From a virus, in the IMG/VR virus record IMGVR_UViG_3300037041_000446, positions 1-20,198 of that record: a stretch of 20,198 nucleotides of DNA; one strand, given 5' to 3'. Position 1 is the stretch's first letter; each line of letters opens with the position of its first letter. Positions 6,101-13,793 of the stretch are shown piece after piece. The translations under genes and the position numbers were made by a program. The notes below the pieces were generated by a model. That model ran no database searches. It was given only the letters and a program-made list of their open reading frames with translations, and was not told where the DNA came from.

Positions 6101-9100
6101 GTTACGTATGGATGCAACAATTTGACGAACTAAAGATAAGTTTGGTGAGTTCTCAACAAGATACGCCAATGCTTCTTCAGCCACCAAATGATCCGGTGTA
6201 CCTTTGGGTACAGCAGCACGGGCTTTGACAAAAGCATCACCTTGATTAGTCATAGCTTGGTCTTTAACATAGCTCCAAAGCTTAGCGCCAAGCATCTTTG
6301 CCATACCAGCATGTACACCTACTTCATGTAGAGCAACGCTTTCTATAGTACTAGGTGTTAGTTTATTAGCAACGTAGTGCGTAACACCTTCGGCTGTAGT
6401 CATACCCTTTACATTAGCTGGATGACCTGTTCCTGGAAGAGTATCTGCTGTATCATGAAGTACAGCCTTACCTGACGCTACAAGGCGTTTTAATTCAGGG
6501 GACAGAGCTTTACTCAAACTTGCTGTAGTATGACCTGTAGTGGCACCTGTAGGAGCTACAGAATAAGAATCTTGAGTTTTTGCTTTAGCAGCAACAGCTT
6601 TATTGTTAGCCACTTTAACTTTGGCTAGAGTTCTGTCTATATTTTCATATAGCTCTTTAGCTTTGACTGCAGTTGGAGTATTTTTATTAACCTCGGCTAC
6701 TTTTTTTAATGCGCCTATTAATTTTTTAGCACCTTTTGGATCATTGATAACATTAATAGCTTCAACTTTTGGAGAAGTAAAAAGTTCTTTAACAAGTCCT
6801 GATTGTGGGCGTAATCCTAAATTTAAAACATCAGCTTTACTAACCAACATTTCTGAAGGTTTGATATAGTTTTCAGGTGTGTACTCTTTGCTCAATACAT
6901 CTATTAAAGCTTTTTGCTTTTCGGGTGTTAGCTTATTTATAGCAGCAGAAACTTTAGGATCGGATATAGGTAACCCTCCAGCTCTTTCTACAAGTTTGCC
7001 GACTTCAAGATCTTTTATGTTAGCTTTTGCAACATGATCTGGAGTGATAACATCAGTGTCTTTAGCTCCAACTTCAGCATGAACTGCTGTAGCAAAGTCT
7101 GTAGCTTTTCTTTGACCAACAGGTTCTTTACCCAAAAGTGTGTCTGGATGTGGGCCACCTTCAGCTGTTTTAGTTAAACCTTTGAGTGCTGTTACTAAGT
7201 TAGGTACTTCTAATCTTTTAGCTTCATCAACAACATCGACTTGTTTTAAAGGACTAACTTCTTCAACAGCTTTGGGTTCAGGTATAACTTCTTCTTTGAT
7301 AGTTCCTTTCTTACCGCCAAAGATATCTAATGTTTCTCCGGGTTTTAACTTGGCAACTTTCTTTGCTGTATCGGCTTCGTTCTTTTCAATAAGAGCTTTT
7401 TGTTTTTCAGCTTGTATTTTTGCTTGTTCATCTAATACAGCTTGTTGCTTTTCTTGAGCTGCTTCTCTAAATGGAATAGCTTCAGCATATGTCGCAGCTT
7501 GTTCAGGGGTAAGGACGTCACCTTCTACGCTAACAGGCAATGCTGTACTACGAAGCTCAGGTGTTATTGATGGTGCAGTTCCTTTTGGAACCTTTTTATC
7601 TAAAGGTTTATACCCAAAGATATCTTCTTGGCGTTTGTTTATACCTTCAGCTTCAATTTCTTCTGGTGTAATTTCTTGCCGTTGCTGAGGACCTTCATAC
7701 CCTCCGAACATATCTTCTTGTGAGAACTTTTTATATCCAGCCGCAGCAGCCTTCTCTTCTTTCTTTTTACGCTTTTCGTTATACTCTGCTACTCTTTTTG
7801 CTTGTTGCTCTGGAGTTAGAGGTACGCCTTCTTGCTGACCGTATAGGATATCAGGGCGACCAGCTGGAAGTTCAGCAGCCTGCGCTTCAGCAGCTTTGGC
7901 TTCAGCTCTTTGTTTAAAGAACTCTTCCTCTTCTGTTAATGGTTTGGACTCTTTATCACGCGCAGCTTCTTCTTGCATCTTTGCAAGCTCTGCATCAAAC
8001 TGTTCTTGGGTTTTAACTTTGGCTTTTAATTCTGCAAAAGCCTCATCATTTGTTTTTGCGTTTTCACTACCTTCCGTATTTCTGGCAATACCTTCTGCCA
8101 TGAGTCTTCCATTCTCTTTGAAAAACTCAGGTGTCAATGCTGTTTTATCAGTTAAAACATCCAAACCAACATTGCCAAAATATTCGATCTTACTAAGTGC
8201 TCTATCTTTAGAGCTCATTCCTTCTACCGTAGCAAACGGCGCTCGCATCGTACCACCTACAAGCACACCACCTAACGCGGAAGTACCGTAAGCTTCCAAA
8301 GCTTCTCTATCAGTTAGAGACTCACCAGCTTGGGCTCTACTTAAAGCTTCTTGCCCAGCCTCTACACCGCCCTCTATAACACCTGTGCCGATGGTACTAC
8401 CAACAACTCTACCTGCTGTACCTAATCCTGTACGGGTCGAAGCTTGTAGGACCTCTTCAGCTGCAGTTTTAGTACCTAATGTTTTTGCAACTCTTTCCCC
8501 TATTGCACCAGCCCTTCCTAAGATTTGGTTTATACCTACCTTATCTAACACCCCTTGTGCTAGACCTGAAGCAATAGCGGCTCCTCTATCAAACTCTGTG
8601 CGAGTGCCAGCAGCTATTTGATCAGCTTGACGGTTTATGTTTTCACCAGTGGCGCTAAGGCCATAAACACCTAACTCGGCTAGAGTTGCAGCACCGATAC
8701 CTCCTAACGCTACTTCTGGGGCTAGAGCACCTGCGGCAACACCTGTGGCGATAACCGGAGCAGTTCTAGCAACGTCATAGCTTATGGCTCTTGGAGCAGC
8801 TTTAACAGACTCCCACAAACCTTCTTGCCTATAAAGAGCTGGCAAGTCACTTATACTTGGGTAATTCTTACCTTGCGCCCTACCTGCTAAAGTAAGTTCT
8901 CTACCAGACTCTTCAGATCCCGCAAGTTGCATAATACCACCTGCTGTAGACTTAGATGCACCAGCAGCAGCTTGACCTAGACCAGCAAAATACCCTTCGT
9001 CTTCGGGTACTAACTCCCCCCTAGCTCTTGCTGCTATTTGTGCATCAGTCTCTTCTGCAGAAGGTTGGCCGCCGCTTAAATGTTGAATAAGCTCATCGTC

Positions 9101-9217
9101 TGAATAACCTGCATTCCTTGCTGCAGTTGTATCAAATTTGTTTTCAGCCCCTAAAAAATCAGCAATTTCACCAGCAGAATACCCTGCAGCTTTAGCACCT
9201 TCTATATCAAACGCCAT
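3104..9217 (-). CDS. Giant polyvalent virion/ejection protein with zincin motif
   Basis: 2037 residues, last gene of the late operon. Order: two 25-residue repeats (3-47; F..., GYS..E...L); Gly/Ala-rich hydrophobic stretches about 150-190 that could enter membranes; a Glu/Lys/Gln-rich linker about 380-760 with [QL]xD[MI]FG motifs at 500, 530 and 630; HEVGVH at 964-969, a zincin HExxH motif, with Glu1014/1015 as possible third ligand; then modules typical of large phage polyvalent proteins (YFPVMRFG near 1305, HRKGTAGYS near 1425, SAPASAAL near 1515, AGALGLPG near 1750); and an acidic tail. Being last after a GNAT-like and a large internal protein, it matches the position of T7 gp16. I infer it is carried in the virion and ejected; protease activity is unproven. 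No lytic transglycosylase motif was found. AGGA lies 6 bases before ATG 9217. Confidence 0.85.
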   Translation of the reverse strand: MAFDIEGAKAAGYSAGEIADFLGAENKFDTTAARNAGYSDDELIQHLSGGQPSAEETDAQIAARARGELVPEDEGYFAGLGQAAAGASKSTAGGIMQLAGSEESGRELTLAGRAQGKNYPSISDLPALYRQEGLWESVKAAPRAISYDVARTAPVIATGVAAGALAPEVALGGIGAATLAELGVYGLSATGENINRQADQIAAGTRTEFDRGAAIASGLAQGVLDKVGINQILGRAGAIGERVAKTLGTKTAAEEVLQASTRTGLGTAGRVVGSTIGTGVIEGGVEAGQEALSRAQAGESLTDREALEAYGTSALGGVLVGGTMRAPFATVEGMSSKDRALSKIEYFGNVGLDVLTDKTALTPEFFKENGRLMAEGIARNTEGSENAKTNDEAFAELKAKVKTQEQFDAELAKMQEEAARDKESKPLTEEEEFFKQRAEAKAAEAQAAELPAGRPDILYGQQEGVPLTPEQQAKRVAEYNEKRKKKEEKAAAAGYKKFSQEDMFGGYEGPQQRQEITPEEIEAEGINKRQEDIFGYKPLDKKVPKGTAPSITPELRSTALPVSVEGDVLTPEQAATYAEAIPFREAAQEKQQAVLDEQAKIQAEKQKALIEKNEADTAKKVAKLKPGETLDIFGGKKGTIKEEVIPEPKAVEEVSPLKQVDVVDEAKRLEVPNLVTALKGLTKTAEGGPHPDTLLGKEPVGQRKATDFATAVHAEVGAKDTDVITPDHVAKANIKDLEVGKLVERAGGLPISDPKVSAAINKLTPEKQKALIDVLSKEYTPENYIKPSEMLVSKADVLNLGLRPQSGLVKELFTSPKVEAINVINDPKGAKKLIGALKKVAEVNKNTPTAVKAKELYENIDRTLAKVKVANNKAVAAKAKTQDSYSVAPTGATTGHTTASLSKALSPELKRLVASGKAVLHDTADTLPGTGHPANVKGMTTAEGVTHYVANKLTPSTIESVALHEVGVHAGMAKMLGAKLWSYVKDQAMTNQGDAFVKARAAVPKGTPDHLVAEEALAYLVENSPNLSLVRQIVASIRNFLRAKLGANIRLSEADARQMAVDAMRREAKTAERTAREETAFSVGKDGFDENVPKIRKKANAIASFNREKLPSYLELFSAAGIREIGAKYLRGRPSEDGTPSKNSASEILKDTRKITGMTNKLLEEYLDLRKQINKYIKENRRQVGILGDTANLATILQVSPSEINPDSPNNIDNRIESELANQEKGYAQRVKDLKALKVRWGQLTPQSKLMYNKLADFYKKSYQDYINAELSRIDTAEISDEKKERQREIFTKKMKHTQLKGDYFPVMRFGNYAVQYTDGDIDEDTGELIPKFSKFESEEEAREFIDNNPSIETKGVTKDILRDNSSILTGNRSLDALWKSVDKKFEKIESTEDIAIVADEMKDYLFQMHLMGRPEQSIAKRFLHRKGTAGYSNDIFRSFDTYALSMSKQLPRIELSNNIMAKLDNLSHELPVDETLAVDYYNAFKKQITDSVYPKQLNGAINTITGAVFHYYLSAPASAALQLASIPLQGAPSIAKVHGVNAARRALNSAVGLYTSSMTKKTPFGDIKRGAEARKDTIGNLVTGAKHADEFNLPDAMDKMRAEGLLLPSVHAQAFSGQNKPTSKSDSAFAKAKRVMEITSRPFAEAESAARQVSAAAAYIANMRSGMTHQDAIRSAIDTTYLDLGDFGATGQSSLVKTGFGGMVKVASQFQQYGAKLLFAFGKAGYDALKGESPEVRRQGIKFLGSLYAMHWLFAGALGLPGAGLAMSITDFIRDIAGDDDERHSLEQDMRNAMRSSGLNNTVVKMILDGPIGTITNMNLTPRIGAGDLIPMIQESDLNETLKGDVVGDFGKTMLGAAGSTAANIMKASEAWTAGNYEQAIEKIMPAGIRNVMTAHRYATEGKLTPKGLPIVSKEEISTWDVVARALGMETMHMAEKSKAARSAHMLDKFIDDRKEFLYDEYAKASPKEQEKVMAALVKFAERHPGAGVSAKSILSSLKGKERAKYTNTRGQMLGKNVYEIESEIPELEADEEELD

Positions 9218-9229
9218 GTTTAATCCTTA

Positions 9230-12028
9230 TTATTTTTGAAAAGAACTTAAGGGTATTCTATCTTTAATTGTTTGATCTGAACTAGCTCTTGGTCCAGTTG
9301 ATGGTAAAGGCTCTCCACCATACTCTCCTATAGAGCTTATTGAATTTTGCAATCTTGTAAGGTTTTCAGCCGCAACGGAAAGCTCTCTATTTGCTCTATC
9401 TTTTGCTTCCGGAGTAAAAGCTGTACTTGCAGCTTGAGAAGCTTCTGCGTATCTTGTTTTTGCTATTCCAATTTCAAGTGCTAATCTTGGATCTTTGGCA
9501 CCAGTTCCAACTGGCTCTGTTTGTTTCCAAGCTTCTGCGTATGAGAGACCTTTTGTGTCCATAAGATCTTTAATGGCTTGCGCTTTCATACCTGCTTCTG
9601 ACGGTTTACCTAACATTGCAGTTTGATATGCAGCAGTTTGCCCCATTTCTTGTTCTTTCAATTTTTCAATGGCTCTTTGATGTTCAATAGTTGCATCCAA
9701 CTCTTGTTTTTTCATTGCAAAATTAACCAAAGGTTCTTTTAAAGCTAACACTTTTGCTGAAGCTTTTTCCTTTTCAACAGCGGCTTTCTCTAGCTTACCT
9801 GCTTCTTCAAGTCTTGTTGCATGTTCCAACATGTATATAGACTTGTCTATTTCTTTCATTATTTTTTTGTTTTCTTTGGTATCTTCCATAACACCTGGAA
9901 GCGTATCTTTCAATGCCCGCATACCTGCAACCAATGGAGGACCAGGAGTGCCTGCCCAGTTGGCCCCAAACTCCATAAGGCGTAAGCCCATTTGTCTACG
10001 AGCTTCGTCAGGCGCATTAGCTTTTTCTTCCATGATAGACTTGCGGTAATCAGCTGATGCAGTGTCTTTGCCAAGATACTTATCTTCCAATCTTTGTTGC
10101 TCAGCCATACGGTCGTCAATAGACATATCCGCTTCTGCTTGAGCTGCAGGTATAGCGTTTTGATACTCAGCCATAGCTGACTCAACTGTCACCGGAGCTG
10201 CAGGAGCTGGAGCAGGTGCTGGTTCTTGAGCAACAGGTGCAACATTCATAGGCGGAGCTACAGCAGGCGCAGGAGTTGCTGCTACATCCATAGGTGGGGC
10301 TACAGCAGGTGCAGGAGTTGCGGCAGCATCCATAGGTGGAGGTATAACCTCAGCTGGCGCTGGTTGTGGATTATTTTCAGCAAGTAAGAGCGCCTCCTCT
10401 TCTGCGGCATTTTGTATTTCAAGCTCTTCTTTTAATCGTTTTTGATTGGCACTATATTCAATATCGGTAGTTGTTTTTTTCTTCTCTTTTACTTCACCTT
10501 CTTTTTTATACCCTACGATTCCACCTCGTGCCATACGTTTTTCAGCAAGGACGCGGTTACCTATTTTCTTTTCTTGTTCGCTTGTAGCTTCACTTAAAGT
10601 CTTCTCTATTTGTTCAGGCGTCATATCTTGAAACTTAGCTTCTATAGCGCCGCCAATATTAAAAGCTACAATACCACCAGTTGCGTAACCCTTATCACGA
10701 ATGACCCCTCCTTTTTTTGTACCTTGTCCAGCTAAATATGCACCTGCACCAGTTGCTAAGAATCCGCCCACCTGACTAGCAGTACTTGGGTTTGCATTGT
10801 AAGTCGTAGTAGAAGAGTCTGTCATTGGAACACCTCTAGTGAGGTTTGACATATCTGCAAGTTGTTGCATTGGGTACTTTTGAGCGTTGGCGTAATCAAG
10901 TACAGCTTGATCAATACCCCTTTGTTGTAACGCTTGTTGTTCTGCCCCAAGTCTTTGTTGCTCATTGATAATGTCAGTTTGTGCACCAAGTTCTGCAGCC
11001 CCCAATTGACCCAAGGCAGTACCAGCAGCACCAACACCACTGTAACCAGCTTGAGCAGCATTGATACCTGCAAGACCTGCTTGCATACCTTGTTGGCCTT
11101 GTTGTTGCCCTTGCAGTGCAGTATTAACACCTTGGATACCTGTGCCAACACCTTGAACACCTGCTTGCATTGCTCCTGTGCCAGCTTGAAGGCCTTGTAT
11201 ACCTAATGTCGCACCAAACTGTTGTTGAGCTTGAGCATTTTGAAATGCATTTTGTGAACCTTCGGCTTGTAGTTTAGCCAAGGCCATATTTCTATTGCGT
11301 TGATTTTCAGCTGCCATAAGCGCTTCACGGCTTCCACCGAAAGCACCTGCTTTAGCTGCGTTACTTCCTTGTTCTGTTGCTGAAATATCGTATGTACGGT
11401 TTAGCTCACGCTCTTGTTGAGCAACTACATTTTTCATATATGGAGACATATATGCTTGTATGGAGTTTGGATCCGTAGCAGTTTGTGTATATCTTTTTTG
11501 AGCAGTATACCCTTGCAAGGCTTGCGCAGCGGCGTCTTGGCCCATACCAGCAGCCAATGAACCATAGTTCAACCCACCCTCATTACCTATAAGAGCGGCG
11601 TTCTGTCCGAACTCAGCACCTGCGGCACCATAGCTATACGATGGATCTACTGTGCCAAGCTGACCTTCACCTGCTGTTGCAACCATATTTGACGCTGGAC
11701 CAAACTGCCAAGGGGTTTGCAAACCTGCCGCACCTGCTTGTGCTTGCTGTTGCATAGGGCTGAATGGTGCAAGGTAGTCACCAGTGTCGGTACTGTAAGG
11801 TTGATAAGGTTGCAACCCTGTAACTTTACCATTCTCATCAAACGTATACGTCTGCTTAGCCGCAGCTTGCATGTACGTGTTTACATACGGTTTTAAATAA
11901 TTTGGGATATTACTTGTAGTTGTCGAAGTAGCACTAGGGGTGCTCGGCATCTTTGGAGGATCACCATAAAACCGTGGGCAAATATAAGTAAAAAAGAATT
12001 TGTAAAGACTGCTTGGTTTGAATATCAT
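9230..12028 (-). CDS. Internal virion-type protein, Gln/Gly/Ala-rich, 932 aa
   Basis: Family recognised from uncultured podoviruses without a defined function. The N-terminal part has Tyr/Pro-rich NYLKPYVNTYM and YMSPYMKNVVAQQERELNR, then AFGGSREAL. Residues about 240-360 are a Gln/Gly/Ala-rich helical repeat region (GIQGLQAG, GVQGVGTGIQG). Next come GG[IV] motifs at 440, 451 and 502, a Pro/Ala linker built from a 14-residue repeat (PPMDVAATPAPAVA), and a helical Lys/Glu-rich C-terminus. ATG at 12028 overlaps the GNAT-like stop (ATGA). Position between the GNAT-like gene and the giant gene parallels T7 gp14/gp15, so an ejected internal protein is my inference. A later Met27 lacks a ribosome-binding site. 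Confidence 0.75.
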   Translation of the reverse strand: MIFKPSSLYKFFFTYICPRFYGDPPKMPSTPSATSTTTSNIPNYLKPYVNTYMQAAAKQTYTFDENGKVTGLQPYQPYSTDTGDYLAPFSPMQQQAQAGAAGLQTPWQFGPASNMVATAGEGQLGTVDPSYSYGAAGAEFGQNAALIGNEGGLNYGSLAAGMGQDAAAQALQGYTAQKRYTQTATDPNSIQAYMSPYMKNVVAQQERELNRTYDISATEQGSNAAKAGAFGGSREALMAAENQRNRNMALAKLQAEGSQNAFQNAQAQQQFGATLGIQGLQAGTGAMQAGVQGVGTGIQGVNTALQGQQQGQQGMQAGLAGINAAQAGYSGVGAAGTALGQLGAAELGAQTDIINEQQRLGAEQQALQQRGIDQAVLDYANAQKYPMQQLADMSNLTRGVPMTDSSTTTYNANPSTASQVGGFLATGAGAYLAGQGTKKGGVIRDKGYATGGIVAFNIGGAIEAKFQDMTPEQIEKTLSEATSEQEKKIGNRVLAEKRMARGGIVGYKKEGEVKEKKKTTTDIEYSANQKRLKEELEIQNAAEEEALLLAENNPQPAPAEVIPPPMDAAATPAPAVAPPMDVAATPAPAVAPPMNVAPVAQEPAPAPAPAAPVTVESAMAEYQNAIPAAQAEADMSIDDRMAEQQRLEDKYLGKDTASADYRKSIMEEKANAPDEARRQMGLRLMEFGANWAGTPGPPLVAGMRALKDTLPGVMEDTKENKKIMKEIDKSIYMLEHATRLEEAGKLEKAAVEKEKASAKVLALKEPLVNFAMKKQELDATIEHQRAIEKLKEQEMGQTAAYQTAMLGKPSEAGMKAQAIKDLMDTKGLSYAEAWKQTEPVGTGAKDPRLALEIGIAKTRYAEASQAASTAFTPEAKDRANRELSVAAENLTRLQNSISSIGEYGGEPLPSTGPRASSDQTIKDRIPLSSFQK
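10241..10342 (-). repeat. 42-bp tandem repeat coding a Pro/Ala linker
   Basis: Copies begin at 10247, 10289 and 10331 (plus-strand CATAGG[CT]GG...), exactly 42 bases apart, with a few substitutions. Each encodes about 14 residues of the type PPM[DN]VAATPAPAVA within the 932-aa protein. In-frame period and high identity suggest recent expansion by slippage or recombination. It probably makes an extended flexible linker. Confidence 0.85.
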
Positions 12029-12447
12029 AATACTAACTCCAGACTAATATGGTTACTAGGGGTAAAACCCATTTTTTGCTTTAATAATCGTGCTACAGAA
12101 GGTCTAGTTCCACATTCTATTCGTGTTGCGCCCATAGCTTTTAACCAATTTATAAAAATCGTATAGTGCTCTACTTCTTTCCCAGCGTATCCGCCAAATG
12201 TTGTCACATACGCAACTCTAGCGAGAGGGTAATTTGCCCATTGTATTGTCACAGCCGCTTGTATAACATCATCTGTAAGGCCTATAAGTAAGGTTTGTTC
12301 CCCCCGTATGATATAATCTTTTAAATGATGTATATTATAGTAGGTACCTAATTTTCCTTTTTCAAACGATTTAGATAACCACCGTTCAACTTCAGGCCAC
12401 ACATGATGTATATATTTAGGGTCTACATATTGGACTTGCACGGTCAC
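12025..12447 (-). CDS. GNAT-like protein (T7 gp13 position)
   Basis: 140 residues. Alternating strands and helices end in GATRIECGTRPSVARLLKQKMGF, the late helix and 'GF' turn of GNAT acetyltransferases. The acetyl-CoA loop (R/QxxGxG/A) is not recognisable; FGGYAGKE is the nearest match, so catalysis is uncertain. In T7-like phages a GNAT-fold protein (gp13, DUF2833) lies just upstream of the internal virion proteins, as here. It starts at GTG 12447, which overlaps the upstream stop (GTGA), and its stop overlaps the next ATG. Alternative: a true acetyltransferase acting on host or virion proteins. Confidence 0.65.
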   Translation of the reverse strand: MTVQVQYVDPKYIHHVWPEVERWLSKSFEKGKLGTYYNIHHLKDYIIRGEQTLLIGLTDDVIQAAVTIQWANYPLARVAYVTTFGGYAGKEVEHYTIFINWLKAMGATRIECGTRPSVARLLKQKMGFTPSNHISLELVL

Positions 12448-13793
12448 GCAGGTAATCCTTTACGTGCTTTTGAATCTACAGCAACTTTGCCTTTACCGAT
12501 ACTTTTCTTTCTACGGGCTTGAACTCTATCCACCATTGCTTGCAGTGCTCTAGCACCTGCTTCAGTAGAACCGTTACCTAGTTCAGATACAATCCGTGCA
12601 GGTATAACGAACTCACCATCTGCAAGTCTAGCAGGTTGTTTACCTGTATCACCAATCTCAGCAGGTATGCTATCAGACACACCATCACCAGGTCCTCTTG
12701 TTAGTCTAGGTATACCACCATGAGCGTAGCCTCCTAAGCTAGAGTCACCCATGATCCCACCTTTGGCCGCTTGTTGTACAGGCTCTGTTACAGCAGCTGG
12801 AGCTTCTTCAACAGGCGCTTCTTCTGGTGCTTGTTGCGCCACAGCTTGTTGAGCTTGCGCCAATGCGTCGGCATAAAATTTATTTACAGGTGGAGCTTCT
12901 GGTGTCTCAGGAGGTTGTGCTGTCAAATTAGGTTGCCCTATACCTGTTATACCGCCATTTGCATAATAATACTTAACCGTGTCTCTTGGTATATTAATTG
13001 TTGGCTGATAGTTAGGACTCATCTCAGGCCAAGTATACTCTTGTTGTTGGTTATCATTTTGGTTATTATTTTGATCATCGCTACCGCCTGAACTCAACAT
13101 GTAACCACCTATACCGCCCAGTGCCCCAGCGCCCAACATGCTCCATCCTGGATTTTTGTCAATTAGATCCATACCTGATTTAAAAGATTTGCCAGGATCT
13201 ACTGCTGTATTATTTTTAGCAAATTGTTCGGCAAACTGTGTGCCCGCTTCTGAGTTTGTAAGATCAGGCCCAATAATATTTGGATTTGCAATTACATCTT
13301 TTTGTGCGCCTACAGAAATATTAGGTACAATAGTTTTACCTTCTCCTATTCCAAATTTCCATCTATCCATGGCCCCTGCGTAGTCAGTTGGCTCGCCTGT
13401 AAGACCCATAGGTAAAGAGTTTTGAAAGTTAGTCCCAAAGTTATTAACAGCATTTGAAAGTGACCAATCTGCCCCGCCTATTTGTTGGCTCTCAGGAGCG
13501 GAACCTCCTCCTGCGCCTTGAGCATATCCTCTAGCGCCACCAGCTATACCACCAGATAATGCGCCTTGACCTACGTCTTCACCAAAAGCTGCTGCGGTAG
13601 CGGCCCCACCAACGGCTCCGCCTAACCCTTCGCCAACCATTCCACCACCGAGGCCTCCACCTAAAGCCCCGCCGATAGCACCACTCATGGCCGTTTTGGC
13701 TGCAGACCGTCCTATTTCATCTTTGCTTTTACCCATCGCTGCTTGTATAGCAGCTTGGATAGCCATCTGTGCGGCTACAGATACAAAACTCAT
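12444..13793 (-). CDS. Gly-rich structural protein with GPGDGVSDSIPA motif
   Basis: 449 residues. The N-terminal 20 are an amphipathic helix (AAQMAIQAAIQAAM). Residues about 35-100 are Gly/Ala-rich (AIGGALGGGLGGG), probably membrane- or core-contacting. An Asn/Gln run (about 238-249) and a Pro/Glu/Ala/Gln linker follow. The C-terminus has RGPGDGVSDSIPA and ARLADGEFVIPARIVSELG, a conserved phage structural motif seen in tail or internal proteins, then a basic tail. A-x-GGI motifs at 278, 343 and 357 match those of the 932-aa protein. ATG 13793 overlaps the cupin-like stop (ATGA). Internal virion or tail-core role inferred. Confidence 0.7.
   Translation of the reverse strand: MSFVSVAAQMAIQAAIQAAMGKSKDEIGRSAAKTAMSGAIGGALGGGLGGGMVGEGLGGAVGGAATAAAFGEDVGQGALSGGIAGGARGYAQGAGGGSAPESQQIGGADWSLSNAVNNFGTNFQNSLPMGLTGEPTDYAGAMDRWKFGIGEGKTIVPNISVGAQKDVIANPNIIGPDLTNSEAGTQFAEQFAKNNTAVDPGKSFKSGMDLIDKNPGWSMLGAGALGGIGGYMLSSGGSDDQNNNQNDNQQQEYTWPEMSPNYQPTINIPRDTVKYYYANGGITGIGQPNLTAQPPETPEAPPVNKFYADALAQAQQAVAQQAPEEAPVEEAPAAVTEPVQQAAKGGIMGDSSLGGYAHGGIPRLTRGPGDGVSDSIPAEIGDTGKQPARLADGEFVIPARIVSELGNGSTEAGARALQAMVDRVQARRKKSIGKGKVAVDSKARKGLPA

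Noticed and set aside
5577-6125. 182-codon plus-strand open frame inside the giant gene
   Set aside because: It is antisense to a continuous 2037-codon frame with clear family modules. Its Leu/Ser-rich product is the usual by-product of reading Glu/Lys/Ala codons backwards, and no ribosome-binding site or homologous motif is seen.
7140-8291. Several plus-strand open frames of 65-131 codons over the linker of the giant protein
   Set aside because: Antisense shadows of low-complexity Ala/Glu/Lys coding sequence; products are Ser/Leu/Phe-rich with no motifs.
10822-11206. Alternative frames on both strands in the Gln/Gly-rich region
   Set aside because: They come from repetitive CAA/GGT/GCA codons of the 932-aa protein read in other frames. 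No independent start signal.
12444-12447. Overlap of the 449-aa and GNAT-like genes considered as a programmed frameshift
   Set aside because: A plain GTGA start-stop overlap explains it, no slippery heptamer was noticed, and each product is complete by itself.
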